A stretch of 64,000 bases of DNA, taken from Verrucomicrobiales bacterium. GTDB lineage: Bacteria > Verrucomicrobiota > Verrucomicrobiia > Verrucomicrobiales > DEV007. The stretch is from the NCBI GenBank assembly GCA_029212615.1, contig JARGPJ010000001.1, positions 62,001 to 126,000 on the forward strand, read 5' to 3'. Below, in pieces: positions 51,190-59,583 of this stretch. The position numbers and the translations under genes were made by a program. Within the stretch, counting starts at the first letter, position 1, and every line of letters begins with the position of its first letter. The notes below the pieces were generated by a model that saw only the letters and a program-made list of their open reading frames with translations, was not told the DNA's origin and searched no databases.

Positions 51190-52191
51190 TCAAGTGCCTT
51201 CCGTATCGCGCTCGCGATCATAAGCTTCGATAATTCGGGCCACCACAGGGTGGCGCACCACGTCTTCGCCCGAAAAACGGGTAAAAGCGATTCCCTCGAC
51301 TCCCTGGAGAATCGATATCGCCTCAAGAAGGCCTGAATTCCGCTTTGGCCGAAGATCGATCTGCGATGGATCGCCCGTGATGATACAGGTCGAATCCTCA
51401 CCCATTCGGGTCAAAAACATCAGCATCTGCTCTCGCGTCGCATTCTGTGCTTCGTCGAGAATGACACAGGCACGGTTCAAAGTCCGCCCGCGCATGTAGG
51501 CGAGCGGAGCAATCTCAATCAGATTCTTTTCCGCATAGCGAACTGCCTCAGCCCCGTCAAGCATGTCATTCATCGCATCATAGAGAGGGCGAAGATAGGG
51601 CAGGACTTTTTCTTCAAGCGCACCGGGAAGAAACCCCAGAGCCTCACCCGCTTCCACGGCAGGGCGGGTCAGCATGATACGCTCGATGCGGCGATTCTTG
51701 AGGAGGTCCAGTGCGTAGGCCATCGCGAGATATGTCTTTCCGGTTCCCGCCGGACCAATCCCGAAAACGACATCGTTCTGATTGAGTGCCTTGAGATAAT
51801 CGAGCTGAGTCTGAGTTCTCGGCGTGACAGCAGGCTTCGCCCCGCCGGTTAGAAGCCGGTGCTCAAAAAGCTCACTGACTTTCGAATCTCTCCCTGATTG
51901 AGGACTCGATTGATCCTGCTTCTTTTCCATCGACTCTTTGACCGTTTTTATCGCGTAGCGAAAAGAATGAGGAGTGATTGCCCCGCCTTGTCGCCTCGCC
52001 GTTTCTAAATCTTCAAAAATCGCCGCGCCGGCCTGAACGGCACGGTCATCTCCATGAAGCTTCACCCAGGCATCACGCGTCGCGACACCGATTCCCAGCG
52101 CGTCCCCCATCTCGCGCAGAAGCGTTACATTGTCCGCAAAGAGACTGTGCAGAAAATGCGGGCTCTCAAATTCTATGGTCTGCTCAGGCAT
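51190..52191 (-). CDS. PhoH-like ATPase
   Basis: The 333-residue cytosolic protein has an N-terminal KH-like region (about 1-100) and a helicase-superfamily-type P-loop NTPase: Walker A GPAGTGKT (146-153), LTRPAVEAGEALGFLPG, Walker B VILDEAQNAT, and FITGDPSQIDL-type CIITGDPSQIDLR. PhoH proteins are linked to RNA metabolism and are often next to ybeY; ybeY is not seen here. It is convergent with glnD and followed on the minus strand by nothing; two hypothetical secreted-protein genes lie upstream. Confidence 0.92.
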   Translation of the reverse strand: MPEQTIEFESPHFLHSLFADNVTLLREMGDALGIGVATRDAWVKLHGDDRAVQAGAAIFEDLETARRQGGAITPHSFRYAIKTVKESMEKKQDQSSPQSGRDSKVSELFEHRLLTGGAKPAVTPRTQTQLDYLKALNQNDVVFGIGPAGTGKTYLAMAYALDLLKNRRIERIMLTRPAVEAGEALGFLPGALEEKVLPYLRPLYDAMNDMLDGAEAVRYAEKNLIEIAPLAYMRGRTLNRACVILDEAQNATREQMLMFLTRMGEDSTCIITGDPSQIDLRPKRNSGLLEAISILQGVEGIAFTRFSGEDVVRHPVVARIIEAYDRERDTEGT

Positions 52192-52228
52192 AGCGGAGAA
52201 ATACGCTCATCGCCCCGTTCAGAAAAAA

Positions 52229-52747
52229 CTAACGGTAGCCGTAGACAAGGCCCCAATCGAGCATTCCTGAAAATTCGCCGATCCCTTCGACGCCGGGATT
52301 CTCCGCCTCGATCTTTGCCGCGGCCTCCTCATCGTAGGAAACAACGACTCGAATCAGGTAAGTAGCCGTTTTTTCAGGCAGCGCACGGGCACCGGCGAAA
52401 GAATCCTTTTGAAAAGACTCAAGGCTCACCGGATTTCCTTCGATATCAAAAATATCCACTTTCACCGTCGCACCGGGCCAACTTGTCCCCGCCCAAAACC
52501 AGTATTCGTTACCGCGGAAAAGTTGATGCCTTACGAGGAGGGGCTTCATCGGAGCGACCTCACCCGACCAACTGTCTTCTCGAACTTCAAAACCTTGTTC
52601 AACATAAGGCGTCGCCGCTTCGAGGGCATAGGAGATGGCTTCGTTCACAAAAGCCTCAAGCCGGCTCAAAAACGGAAACGACATCGCAAACACCACCAGT
52701 AAAATGGTGACTCGCTTGTAGGAAGTATTGCCTGAATCTAACCTCAT
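52229..52747 (-). CDS. Hypothetical signal-anchored protein
   Basis: The 172-residue protein has an N-terminal hydrophobic segment (about 12-30, VTILLVVFAMSFPFLSRL) likely to be a signal anchor or signal peptide. The mature part includes LLVRHQLFRGNEYWFWAGTSWPGATVKVDIFD and YLIRVVVSYDEEAAAK, predicted mostly as beta strands. No family is recognised. It starts 24 bases after the stop of the hypothetical secreted gene at 52772, so the two may be co-expressed, and it ends 37 bases before the phoH start. Confidence 0.65.
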   Translation of the reverse strand: MRLDSGNTSYKRVTILLVVFAMSFPFLSRLEAFVNEAISYALEAATPYVEQGFEVREDSWSGEVAPMKPLLVRHQLFRGNEYWFWAGTSWPGATVKVDIFDIEGNPVSLESFQKDSFAGARALPEKTATYLIRVVVSYDEEAAAKIEAENPGVEGIGEFSGMLDWGLVYGYR

Positions 52748-52771
52748 AAGAAAAATCGAAAGACCGGGTGA

Positions 52772-53614
52772 CTAAGACTCCGCCTCCTCAAAGTAATATT
52801 GTTCTAACATCGCCTGACTGATGTCTCTCATATCATTAATATCCTCTTCGGAAATCACTTCTCCGTCTGAGACGATCGCTTCGAGACGGGCGAGGCCGGT
52901 GCTAATGGCGCGAATCTGAGGACTCGATTTAGACGGACCTGACATTGACTCCAGCATCTCGCGAAAATAAGTGATCAAACCCGGCTGATTGAGGAGCTCC
53001 GCCTTGTCTTCACTAAATGAGTCACTAATGAAAGAAGTGACAACATGGGTTCCGCGAAGCCACCCGCCAAGACTGACAAGACCTGAAAGCTCATCGTCCC
53101 GCAGCTTTTCCATCGTCATTCGAACCGTCTGCTGTGTCGCATCAAGCTCCTCGCGCACCCCTTCCCAATTTCGATCCGCCGCTTCATCAATGATACTCAG
53201 ACTGTGCGGCTGAACCGCACTGGCCAACCCCAATGATTCGGATAGAGCCAGGACACGACGTCCAATCTGCTGAATATCATCGCCACTCTTCGCCTGAACC
53301 GCGATGAACCCCTCGCCAACAAGGCTTCCAAAAGTTAAAGCGAGAATTGCGCGATCAGTCGTCGTCTCATTCGACTCGGGGAGCTCAACCGCACTTTTCC
53401 ACTCGGGTTCATCGAGTTTATCGAGCACCGCGAAGATCTCAGCCGGAATCGGAACCACTATTTTATCGACAATTTCCCCGGGAAAATTCGAAAGATCGAT
53501 TCGCTCAGGAACCGACTCATCACCGGGCGCTAACGACGGAGCCGCAACAAGAATCGCGAAAGCGCCAACAACGCCTGCGATCACTGAGGGGTGTGATGAA
53601 GTAGGTGAAATCAT
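52772..53614 (-). CDS. Hypothetical secreted helical protein
   Basis: The 280-residue protein has a signal peptide (about 10-32, VIAGVVGAFAILVAAPSLA). The mature part is mainly helical and acidic, with ILALTFGSLVGEGFIAVQAKSGDDIQQIGRRVLALSESLGL and ELSGLVSLGGWLRGTHVVTSFI as the best-defined segments. No family, metal site or catalytic motif is recognised. It is followed by the signal-anchored hypothetical gene after 24 bases, and both read away from the lipase gene. Confidence 0.65.
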   Translation of the reverse strand: MISPTSSHPSVIAGVVGAFAILVAAPSLAPGDESVPERIDLSNFPGEIVDKIVVPIPAEIFAVLDKLDEPEWKSAVELPESNETTTDRAILALTFGSLVGEGFIAVQAKSGDDIQQIGRRVLALSESLGLASAVQPHSLSIIDEAADRNWEGVREELDATQQTVRMTMEKLRDDELSGLVSLGGWLRGTHVVTSFISDSFSEDKAELLNQPGLITYFREMLESMSGPSKSSPQIRAISTGLARLEAIVSDGEVISEEDINDMRDISQAMLEQYYFEEAES

Positions 53615-53681
53615 AAGTTACCTAAGAGTATCGCAGAAATCCCGTCAGGATCAATGCAGCATCGAAGCAGAAAAGCGGTCC

Positions 53682-54647
53682 CTAATTCCGGCGAAAATCG
53701 TGAATCCGACGAAGCCGGTCAAGATATTCACTCATTCGGTGATCCGTGATCCAGGCAGGCGGGGCCTCGAATTCACGGGCCAGCGACTTAAGCTCAAAAG
53801 GAAGCCCTGCCTCTTCATCCATCGACACAAATGACCCGGGCTCTCCTTTTGAACCCAACCGGATCGCCTCTTTTCCATGCACCAATTGCCGGTCCGCAAG
53901 GCCGGGATCAGCCAGCGGGAGTCTTGGCACGAGGTCCTGATCATTGACGATCCGCCATACCGAATCGGCCTGCCTCAGCCCGTAAAAAGCCCGGTTTCCC
54001 ACCTTGGGAGCCCCGAAGGTACAGACAAGATCCGGATGGGAAACCACGCTCGCTATCGTTGCAAGAGCACCTCCCAGAGAATGGCCGGTAAATATCCAGG
54101 GTCTCGGCAGCTCCTCCAGTGTCGGAAGCAACTTTGGCCAAACGCGCTTGAAGAAGACGTAGAACCCCGAGTGAACATAAGCATCTGCCGGGTCATCCGC
54201 CTGCCGGAACCGCTTCCATCCGTGAGGACGGATCACCGCATTCATGAGCCATTGTCGCGATTTGCTCGTTCCCCGAAAACAGACAATGGATCCACCTTCA
54301 CCATCTCTCCGCCGATAAATCGATGCATGATTCCCGGTTTTATGAACCGAGAGTTCCTCGCGAAACGGGGAACGTTCTAAAAGAATCGGGCCTCTTCGCG
54401 GCAGGATCTCCCGCCTGTCCCGCAACACCTCCCGGTGATCCGGAGTGTAGGCCAGTCGACAAAGCTCTCCAAGCCACCACGCTGTCCCGACACACAACTC
54501 TCCTGTCTCATACCTGAAGTCAGGCATACTCCCGCTCCCGGCGAAAAAATCCTCCACCGGATCAAGGCCGAAAACACCCTCCCACTCCAGGAGCCGCGCC
54601 CGCAGGTCCGCCTTTCGCTTTCGGGTCCACGATTCCAGCCGCCTCAT
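53682..54647 (-). CDS. Class 3 lipase-like alpha/beta hydrolase
   Basis: The 321-residue protein shows FRGTSKSRQWLMNA (oxyanion region, about 124), nucleophile elbow GHSLGGA (Ser190), TFGAPKVGNRAFY, VNDQDLVPRLP (the catalytic Asp region, about 234-244), and a C-terminal DHRMSEYL His (about 307). These are the hallmarks of fungal-type class 3 lipases. No signal peptide is evident at the ATG at 54647, so it may be cytosolic. It starts 16 bases behind surE and is probably in the same transcript. Substrate (acylglycerol or phospholipid) is unknown. Confidence 0.85.
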   Translation of the reverse strand: MRRLESWTRKRKADLRARLLEWEGVFGLDPVEDFFAGSGSMPDFRYETGELCVGTAWWLGELCRLAYTPDHREVLRDRREILPRRGPILLERSPFREELSVHKTGNHASIYRRRDGEGGSIVCFRGTSKSRQWLMNAVIRPHGWKRFRQADDPADAYVHSGFYVFFKRVWPKLLPTLEELPRPWIFTGHSLGGALATIASVVSHPDLVCTFGAPKVGNRAFYGLRQADSVWRIVNDQDLVPRLPLADPGLADRQLVHGKEAIRLGSKGEPGSFVSMDEEAGLPFELKSLAREFEAPPAWITDHRMSEYLDRLRRIHDFRRN

Positions 54648-54663
54648 TCAAATCGAGTAAATC

Positions 54664-55359
54664 TCAAAGCGAGGCTTTTGACACAGCTATATTTCCTGAA
54701 AAGCAGACATCGACGTCACTTCCGGGCCGCCTCGGTCGCTCGTGATAGTCACCCACATACTGAATTTCATTGGCCCCAACGGTTTCATACGCAACCAGCA
54801 GGGGATGACGCTCCTGCTCGCAACGTTGTACAACCGGCTCAGGATCCCCCTCCGCAGGATGAGGTAAATTCACGGTCCAGAACTCCCCTTCGGCAGTCTC
54901 TTCTTCGATGAGACTTTCAAAACCGCGCTCAGCCCACTCCGCCGCGCGCGACCAATCGAGGGGGTTGCCACGTTTCATGAAATGAGAAAAGGCGACCCCG
55001 GGAATTCCGGCAAATGCAGCCTCCCGAACCGCCGCAACCGTTCCTGAAATAACAAAATCATGACGCCCCAAATTTCCACCATGATTGATCCCTGACAGAA
55101 TCCAGTCAGGCTTTTCCGGCATCAAATGAGCAAGGGCAACGCGGGCACAGTCAGCCGGGGTTCCTCCCACGGCGAACCGGCGCTCCCCGCGTTCCTCAAA
55201 GCGAATTGTCTTCTGAGTAGTGACCCGGTGCCCGATTTCCGACATCTGATCCATCGGGGCAACGACCCAGACTTCCTTAAACCGCTTCTCTGCCAGGCCA
55301 ACCAATGCAGCAAGCCCGTCAGCATCGATACCGTCGTCGTTTGTGATCAGTGCTCTCAT
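54664..55359 (-). CDS. surE: 5'/3'-nucleotidase SurE
   Basis: SurE is a metal-dependent nucleoside monophosphatase linked to survival in stationary phase. The 231-residue protein has TNDDGIDADGL (metal Asp8-Asp9), VVAPMDQMSEIGHRVTT with the metal Ser40, GTPADCARVAL, and SGINHGGNLGRHDFVISGTVAAVREAAF. The length and order are normal, although the loop reads MSEIG where many members have QSG-type residues. It is upstream of the lipase gene by 16 bases and divergent from psd with 72 bases between starts. Confidence 0.92.
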   Translation of the reverse strand: MRALITNDDGIDADGLAALVGLAEKRFKEVWVVAPMDQMSEIGHRVTTQKTIRFEERGERRFAVGGTPADCARVALAHLMPEKPDWILSGINHGGNLGRHDFVISGTVAAVREAAFAGIPGVAFSHFMKRGNPLDWSRAAEWAERGFESLIEEETAEGEFWTVNLPHPAEGDPEPVVQRCEQERHPLLVAYETVGANEIQYVGDYHERPRRPGSDVDVCFSGNIAVSKASL

Positions 55360-55431
55360 CTCTCGTTCTCTGGCGGCTTCAATGCGAAAAATCCGTTGGC
55401 CCGTCCCGCCTGACGGGTCTATCTCTCAACC

Positions 55432-56337
55432 GTGGAACAAAGGCAAGAACTGGTTTACTTTGACCGTTACGATCAAACCCTCAAAACGGAGAGCATCTAT
55501 GGCGAGAAACCGCTCCGCTGGGCCTATGAAACCCGGATAGGCAAGATAGCGCTCGAAGGGATCATCAAACACCGCTGGTTCTCCGGACTCTACGGAAAAT
55601 GGGCAGACTGCAGTTGCTCCCGAAAAGAGATCCTTCCATTCATCGAACGATTTGGACTCGATCCGGATACATTTCTCCACCCTTTAGAGTCGCTCACCAC
55701 TTTCAATGAATTCTTTCATCGTGAGTTGAAGCCCGCCTCCCGCCCTCTCGCCAGGGGGGGAAATACGCTCTCCTTCCCGGCTGACGGACGCCACCTTTTC
55801 ATTCCGGACCTTTCCCGGTCACAGGCTATCTGGGCCAAAGGCCAACAGTTTGATCTGGCACGCCTCCTCAACGACTCCGATCTTTCCACACGGTTTGCAG
55901 ACGGATCCGCTTTGATTTCCCGCCTTTGCCCGACGGACTATCATCGCTTTCACTTCCCTCTTGGCGGCACCCCTGCCGCGCCACACGGCATTAACGGATC
56001 CCTTTATTCCGTGAATCCCCTCGCCCTGTCGCGCTCACTTTCCTACCTCTGGGAAAACAAACGACGCATCACCCCGGTTCGCGATTCGCCGGTCGGCGAT
56101 TACCTCTTCCTCGAAATTGGTGCCACCAATGTGGGTAATATTGTCGACACTTCTGAAGCAGACAAACCCGTCGAGCGCGGCGATGAAAAAGGATACTTCC
56201 GATTCGGCGGCTCCATGGTCATCATGATTTTTCCGAAAGGAAGAATCAAGCCGGCCCCCGACCTGATTGAACAATCCCGGCAGGGCATCGAACTCTACGC
56301 GCGCGTCAGAGACAAGGCCGGGACCGTGGAAACCTGA
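55432..56337 (+). CDS. psd: Phosphatidylserine decarboxylase proenzyme
   Basis: This pyruvoyl enzyme makes phosphatidylethanolamine from phosphatidylserine at the inner membrane. The 301-residue proenzyme has the catalytic Asp in FPADGRH (Asp118), His residues in DYHRFHFP (His171/His174) and the autocleavage serine in FRFGGSMVI (Ser261), which becomes the pyruvoyl group. The cleavage motif is GGSM rather than the frequent LGST or GGST. It starts with GTG at 55432. The length is like type II (non-E. coli) enzymes. No pssA is in the window. It is followed 66 bases later by a small membrane protein gene. Confidence 0.92.
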   Translation: MEQRQELVYFDRYDQTLKTESIYGEKPLRWAYETRIGKIALEGIIKHRWFSGLYGKWADCSCSRKEILPFIERFGLDPDTFLHPLESLTTFNEFFHRELKPASRPLARGGNTLSFPADGRHLFIPDLSRSQAIWAKGQQFDLARLLNDSDLSTRFADGSALISRLCPTDYHRFHFPLGGTPAAPHGINGSLYSVNPLALSRSLSYLWENKRRITPVRDSPVGDYLFLEIGATNVGNIVDTSEADKPVERGDEKGYFRFGGSMVIMIFPKGRIKPAPDLIEQSRQGIELYARVRDKAGTVET

Positions 56338-56403
56338 TCGCTATTTCCTTTTCGTGCACTGAACCTTCAACTCATTCGTCTCTCTGGACCTTCAAGCATC
56401 GAA

Positions 56404-56928
56404 ATGAGTAAAAACGTCGAAAAATTCGAATCATCCAAGTCAAAAGGAGCCGTCATTTTTGTCGCCGGCTTTACCGGTTTTCTGGGACTGATAAGCCTTC
56501 TTGCCTTTGCCAGGGCGATGCCCCACATCCAGGCCGACGAAATTTTCGTCCTCGTCTTTGCCTCTGCCTTGATCGCTTTCACGATCCTCTTTTTGAAATA
56601 CTCCTTTGCCACTCCCTGGATGCTATCCAGCCGGGAACTCACGATACGACACTTCTTCGGAGCCCGCAGTATCCCCTACCACGAGATCTGTTCACTCGGG
56701 AATTTCAGTAAAACCTTTCGGCCGAATAAGCCGCGAGGCGGAAAAATGAACACGATCCTCACGACTCATCATCTTGTCATCGAAACACGGGACGGCAGAA
56801 GAAAAACCTACACCCTCCCCTCCTTCGGGGACAACTCAGCCCTTCTCAACTCGCTGGCAAAACGATCGGGCATCACCCTCAGGAAGCTTCCCGACAAAAG
56901 GGAGGACGGATTATCCTCCCCCTCCTGA
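56404..56928 (+). CDS. Two-helix membrane protein with PH-like tail
   Basis: The 174-residue protein has two membrane helices (about 16-36 and 48-66) and a soluble C-terminal part (about 75-150) whose alternating strands (ELTIRHFFGARSIPYHEICSLGNF, HLVIETRDGRRKTYTL) suggest a bacterial PH-like domain, as in YdbS/DUF304 proteins. This is a fold-level guess. It sits behind psd and is terminated by the hairpin at 56947-56980. Confidence 0.6.
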   Translation: MSKNVEKFESSKSKGAVIFVAGFTGFLGLISLLAFARAMPHIQADEIFVLVFASALIAFTILFLKYSFATPWMLSSRELTIRHFFGARSIPYHEICSLGNFSKTFRPNKPRGGKMNTILTTHHLVIETRDGRRKTYTLPSFGDNSALLNSLAKRSGITLRKLPDKREDGLSSPS

Positions 56929-56946
56929 CTTCACCTTTAGCATAAA

Positions 56947-56980
56947 AAAGAGCGACCATCCGAAAGGAGGATCGCTCTTT
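56947..56980. terminator. Bidirectional terminator hairpin
   Basis: A 15-base stem (13 of 15 pairs) around a GAAA tetraloop: left arm 56947-56961, right arm 56966-56980. The A-run at its left (56944-56949) becomes a six-T tail for minus-strand transcripts; only three T residues follow on the plus side. It serves the minus-strand small lipoprotein gene (stop at 57001) and probably also the plus-strand membrane protein gene ending at 56928. Confidence 0.8.
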
Positions 56981-57000
56981 GTATCGCTCACAACGAACGC

Positions 57001-57162
57001 CTACTTCGTGTAACCGTAACCGCCACTGTAGGATCCGGATGGATGAGTTGGATACGCAACCGGGTTCTTCGTGCAGCAGGATGGCTGCTTATTGCGATGC
57101 TTGCACGCCCCCGTGAAGAGTGAGACCGCAGCGAGAGTCAGAAAAAGTATCGAGAGTTTCAT
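57001..57162 (-). CDS. Small cysteine-containing lipoprotein (53 aa)
   Basis: This short gene encodes 53 residues: MKLSILFLTLAAVSLFTGAC as a lipoprotein-type signal (acylated Cys20), a basic stretch KHRNKQ, a Cys-Cys doublet (Cys29-Cys30), and a Pro/Gly/Ser/Tyr tail ending GGYGYTK. Everything after the signal is only 33 residues. It has its own terminator (56947-56980), a candidate promoter with a palindrome over the -10 (57247-57262) and a leader hairpin (57192-57220). Together with the next gene, it looks like a pair of related small lipoproteins; function unknown, possibly metal or thiol chemistry at the envelope. Confidence 0.7.
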   Translation of the reverse strand: MKLSILFLTLAAVSLFTGACKHRNKQPSCCTKNPVAYPTHPSGSYSGGYGYTK

Positions 57163-57191
57163 ATCAGGTAATTAAGGAGTTCAGAGGTTTT

Positions 57192-57220
57192 TGAGAGCAA
57201 AATTCAACATTCTGCTCTCA
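57192..57220 (-). promoter_or_regulatory. Leader hairpin before the 53-aa lipoprotein gene
   Basis: Perfect 8-bp arms TGAGAGCA (57192-57199) and TGCTCTCA (57213-57220) with a 13-base loop, 30 bases upstream of the ATG at 57162 and downstream of the candidate promoter. No T-run follows in either direction, so it is not an intrinsic terminator; it could stabilise the leader or act as an operator. Confidence 0.45.
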
Positions 57221-57246
57221 CGGATACGAAACGCTCCCCTCCCGTC

Positions 57247-57262
57247 TTTCATTAGAATGAAA
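57247..57262 (-). promoter_or_regulatory. Palindrome overlapping the candidate lipoprotein promoter
   Basis: TTTCATT-AG-AATGAAA is a perfect 16-bp palindrome. On the minus strand it contains TCTAAT (five of six to TATAAT), with TTGTGC 17 bases upstream as a partial -35. A start near 57245 would give a leader of about 80 bases carrying the hairpin at 57192-57220. The overlap suggests a repressor site. Confidence 0.4.
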
Positions 57263-57277
57263 AATTCATCGGGGCAC

Positions 57278-57306
57278 AAAAAAACGCTCACCGGTTAGGG
57301 AGAGCG
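57278..57306 (-). terminator. Intrinsic terminator of the 40-aa lipoprotein gene
   Basis: On the minus strand CGCTC and GAGCG form a stem around a 12-base loop (57302-57306 and 57285-57289), followed by seven T residues (plus-strand A-run 57278-57284). It lies 45 bases after the stop of the small gene at 57351-57473. Confidence 0.7.
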
Positions 57307-57350
57307 CCTCTTTGTTGATCAGGGCAAAACCTGATCGAAATTTGATCACC

Positions 57351-57473
57351 TTACTTCTGGCAGCAAGCAGTAGGCGCACAGCAAGCAGACTTAGCGGAAG
57401 GGCAAGTCTTACAAGCATTGAGAAAGAGAGAGGCGGATACGACGGCGAGGATAGCAAGTGTCTTGATCTTCAT
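57351..57473 (-). CDS. Very small cysteine-rich lipoprotein (40 aa)
   Basis: This gene encodes 40 residues: a lipoprotein signal MKIKTLAILAVVSASLFLNAC (acylated Cys21) and only 19 more residues carrying five further cysteines, at 24, 31, 32, 37 and 38 (two Cys-Cys doublets), with Ala, Pro, Thr and Lys between. It ends at TAA 57351 and is followed by a terminator with seven T residues. The lipobox position and Cys doublet are shared with the 53-residue gene next to it. The Cys density suggests metal binding or disulfide chemistry at the envelope. Such short genes are usually missed by gene finders; confidence comes from signal, lipobox, terminator and neighbour similarity. Confidence 0.72.
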   Translation of the reverse strand: MKIKTLAILAVVSASLFLNACKTCPSAKSACCAPTACCQK

Positions 57474-57601
57474 ATAGAATAGGATTTGATGGTTGTTTGA
57501 GCAGCTCAGGTAATTGGCTGACACAGCTTACTGTGCCGCTATTTCCATTCGGTTGCAATCACTGGTAGAATACGTAAATTCGGCCCCTTAACAAATCGAA
57601 A

Positions 57602-58615
57602 ATGAGCCATTCGCCAAAACACCTTGCCGTTGCGGGCGCGACCGGAGCCGTTGGAATTGAGATTCTTAAGTGCCTCGAACAGCGTGACTTCCCCCTCAGC
57701 GAACTGACCCTTCTCGCCTCAGCACGCTCCGCTGGAAAGACGCTTACGTTTCGCGGTGAAGAGCTCACGGTCAAAGAACTCACCCCTGACTCATTTTCAG
57801 GGGTAGATGTGGCTCTCTTCAGTGCCGGGGGAGGCATTTCAAAGACCTTCGCTCCTCATGCGGTCGAAGCGGGAGCAGTAGTGGTTGATAATTCCTCTGC
57901 CTTCCGCATGGACGAAGGAGTTCCTCTTATCGTTCCGGAAATCAACCCGGAGGATGCAGAGACTCATCATGGTATTATCGCAAATCCCAACTGCACCACC
58001 ATCGTCACTCTCATGGCGCTGAATCCGATGCATCGAGCCTTTGGCGGAGTCAAAAGCGTCATCGCAAGCAGCTATCAGGCCGTTTCCGGAAGTGGCGCCC
58101 AGGGCATCGCGGAACTCGACGCTCAGGTCACCGCACTCAGCAAGGGTGAGCCTCTTCCCGCCCCGCAGGTCTACCCGAAGCAGATTGCCTTTAACGTCAT
58201 TCCTCAGGTCGATGTCTTTCTGGAGAACGGCTACACGAAAGAGGAAATGAAGATGCATTTTGAGGGACAGAAGATCCTTCACGCACCCAACCTGAAGGCA
58301 TCCGTTACCTGTGTTCGCGTGCCGGTCTTTCGTTCCCACGCCGTCTCTATCACGGCGGTCTTTGAGAATGAGCCAAGTGTCGAAGCGGCCCGCGAAGCAA
58401 TCAATGCCGCGCCCGGCGTCCACGTCGTCGACGATCCTTTTGCCGACTCTCCCGAGTACCCAACACCGCTTGACTGTACCGACGGAGACGACTGCCTCGT
58501 CGGTCGCATTCGTAAAGACCTCGTCCTCGACAACGCCCTCACTTTTTGGGTCGTCGGTGATCAGGTTAGGAAAGGGGCCGCGCTCAACGCCGTGCAGATC
58601 GCAGAACTCCTGTAA
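57602..58615 (+). CDS. asd: Aspartate-semialdehyde dehydrogenase
   Basis: This enzyme reduces beta-aspartyl phosphate to aspartate semialdehyde for lysine, threonine, methionine and diaminopimelate. The 337-residue protein has the NADP loop GATGAVGIEIL (12-22), SSAFRMDEGVPLIVPEINPE, the nucleophile Cys131 in ANPNCTTI, SSYQAVSGSGAQGIAEL, and VPVFRSHAVSITAVFE near residue 240. The length and motifs are those of the short bacterial/archaeal class. ispA follows after 23 bases. Confidence 0.95.
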   Translation: MSHSPKHLAVAGATGAVGIEILKCLEQRDFPLSELTLLASARSAGKTLTFRGEELTVKELTPDSFSGVDVALFSAGGGISKTFAPHAVEAGAVVVDNSSAFRMDEGVPLIVPEINPEDAETHHGIIANPNCTTIVTLMALNPMHRAFGGVKSVIASSYQAVSGSGAQGIAELDAQVTALSKGEPLPAPQVYPKQIAFNVIPQVDVFLENGYTKEEMKMHFEGQKILHAPNLKASVTCVRVPVFRSHAVSITAVFENEPSVEAAREAINAAPGVHVVDDPFADSPEYPTPLDCTDGDDCLVGRIRKDLVLDNALTFWVVGDQVRKGAALNAVQIAELL

Positions 58616-58638
58616 CAGCACATCACCCCGTTTCCCTT

Positions 58639-59532
58639 ATGACTGAGGCACTGAAGCCCTACCTCAAAGAACGCGTCAAGATCGTCGATAAAGCGCTCAA
58701 CGGCTTTCTACCTAAAGCCAATGTCCGTCCCGCGACCGTTCACGAGGCGATGCGGTACAGCCTCTTCGCCGGAGGAAAACGGCTCCGCCCCATCCTCTCC
58801 CTCGCCGCCGCCGAAGCCTGTGACGGCACCTGCGAAAATGCCCTCGCTCCCGCCGCCGCGGTTGAGTGTCTGCACACCTACACGCTCATTCACGATGACC
58901 TTCCCTGCATGGACGACGACGATCTCCGTCGCGGCATGCCGACCTGCCACGTCAAATATGGAGAAGGTGTCGCCGTCCTCGCCGGCGATGGACTGCTCAC
59001 CATCTCTTTCGAGATCCTGGCCAAAACCCCTCCGACAAAACGCTACGATGTCGGCGCCTACGTGACCGAACTTGCTGTCGCCACTGGAAGTCGCCACCTC
59101 ATCGGCGGGCAGATCCTCGACCTTGAAGGCGAAGGCAGCGATGTCCTCCTGACACCGGCACAACTGAAATTCATTCACCAGAGCAAAACCGCAGCCCTCT
59201 TAACGGCCTCAATTAAGCTCGGTGCCATGAGCGCCAACGCAACGCCGAAAAAACTCGACGCACTCACCACTTACGGCCAATCCCTCGGCCTCGCCTTTCA
59301 GGTCATCGACGACATCCTCGACGTCACTCAGACCAGCGAAAAGCTCGGTAAGAGCGCGGGGAAAGATGAGGCTTCAAACAAGTCCACCTACCCTGCCCTT
59401 TTCGGTTTGGAAAAGAGTCGCAAGGAAGCCGCGAGACTGACAAAAAAGGCACACGAAGCCCTCAAGCCGTTCGGAAAGAAGGGACAGCGCCTGAGCGACA
59501 TAGCGGACTATTTGTTGGATCGGGAGTATTAA
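58639..59532 (+). CDS. ispA: Farnesyl/geranylgeranyl-type polyprenyl diphosphate synthase
   Basis: This prenyl transferase condenses isopentenyl diphosphate with allylic diphosphates. The 297-residue protein has the first Asp-rich motif HDDLPCMDDDDLRRG (about 85-99), GGQILDLEGEGS, the FQVIDDILDVT second Asp-rich motif near residue 222, and KSAGKDEASNKSTYPAL, typical of the short-chain bacterial IspA family. Product length (C15 or C20) is not certain from sequence. Together with dxs at 23.1 kb it belongs to isoprenoid supply. It is convergent with the cation efflux gene. Confidence 0.9.
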   Translation: MTEALKPYLKERVKIVDKALNGFLPKANVRPATVHEAMRYSLFAGGKRLRPILSLAAAEACDGTCENALAPAAAVECLHTYTLIHDDLPCMDDDDLRRGMPTCHVKYGEGVAVLAGDGLLTISFEILAKTPPTKRYDVGAYVTELAVATGSRHLIGGQILDLEGEGSDVLLTPAQLKFIHQSKTAALLTASIKLGAMSANATPKKLDALTTYGQSLGLAFQVIDDILDVTQTSEKLGKSAGKDEASNKSTYPALFGLEKSRKEAARLTKKAHEALKPFGKKGQRLSDIADYLLDREY

Positions 59533-59583
59533 GCCAATCCGAAGCGCTACGCTTCGACAGTCGTTGCGCCGTCATTCCACCTC

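Noticed and set aside
57266..57457. Open frame of 63 codons on the minus strand overlapping the 40-residue lipoprotein gene
   Set aside because: It is in another frame, lacks a coherent signal or domain, and runs through the terminator of the lipoprotein gene. The 40-residue frame has a proper lipobox and fits the neighbouring gene.
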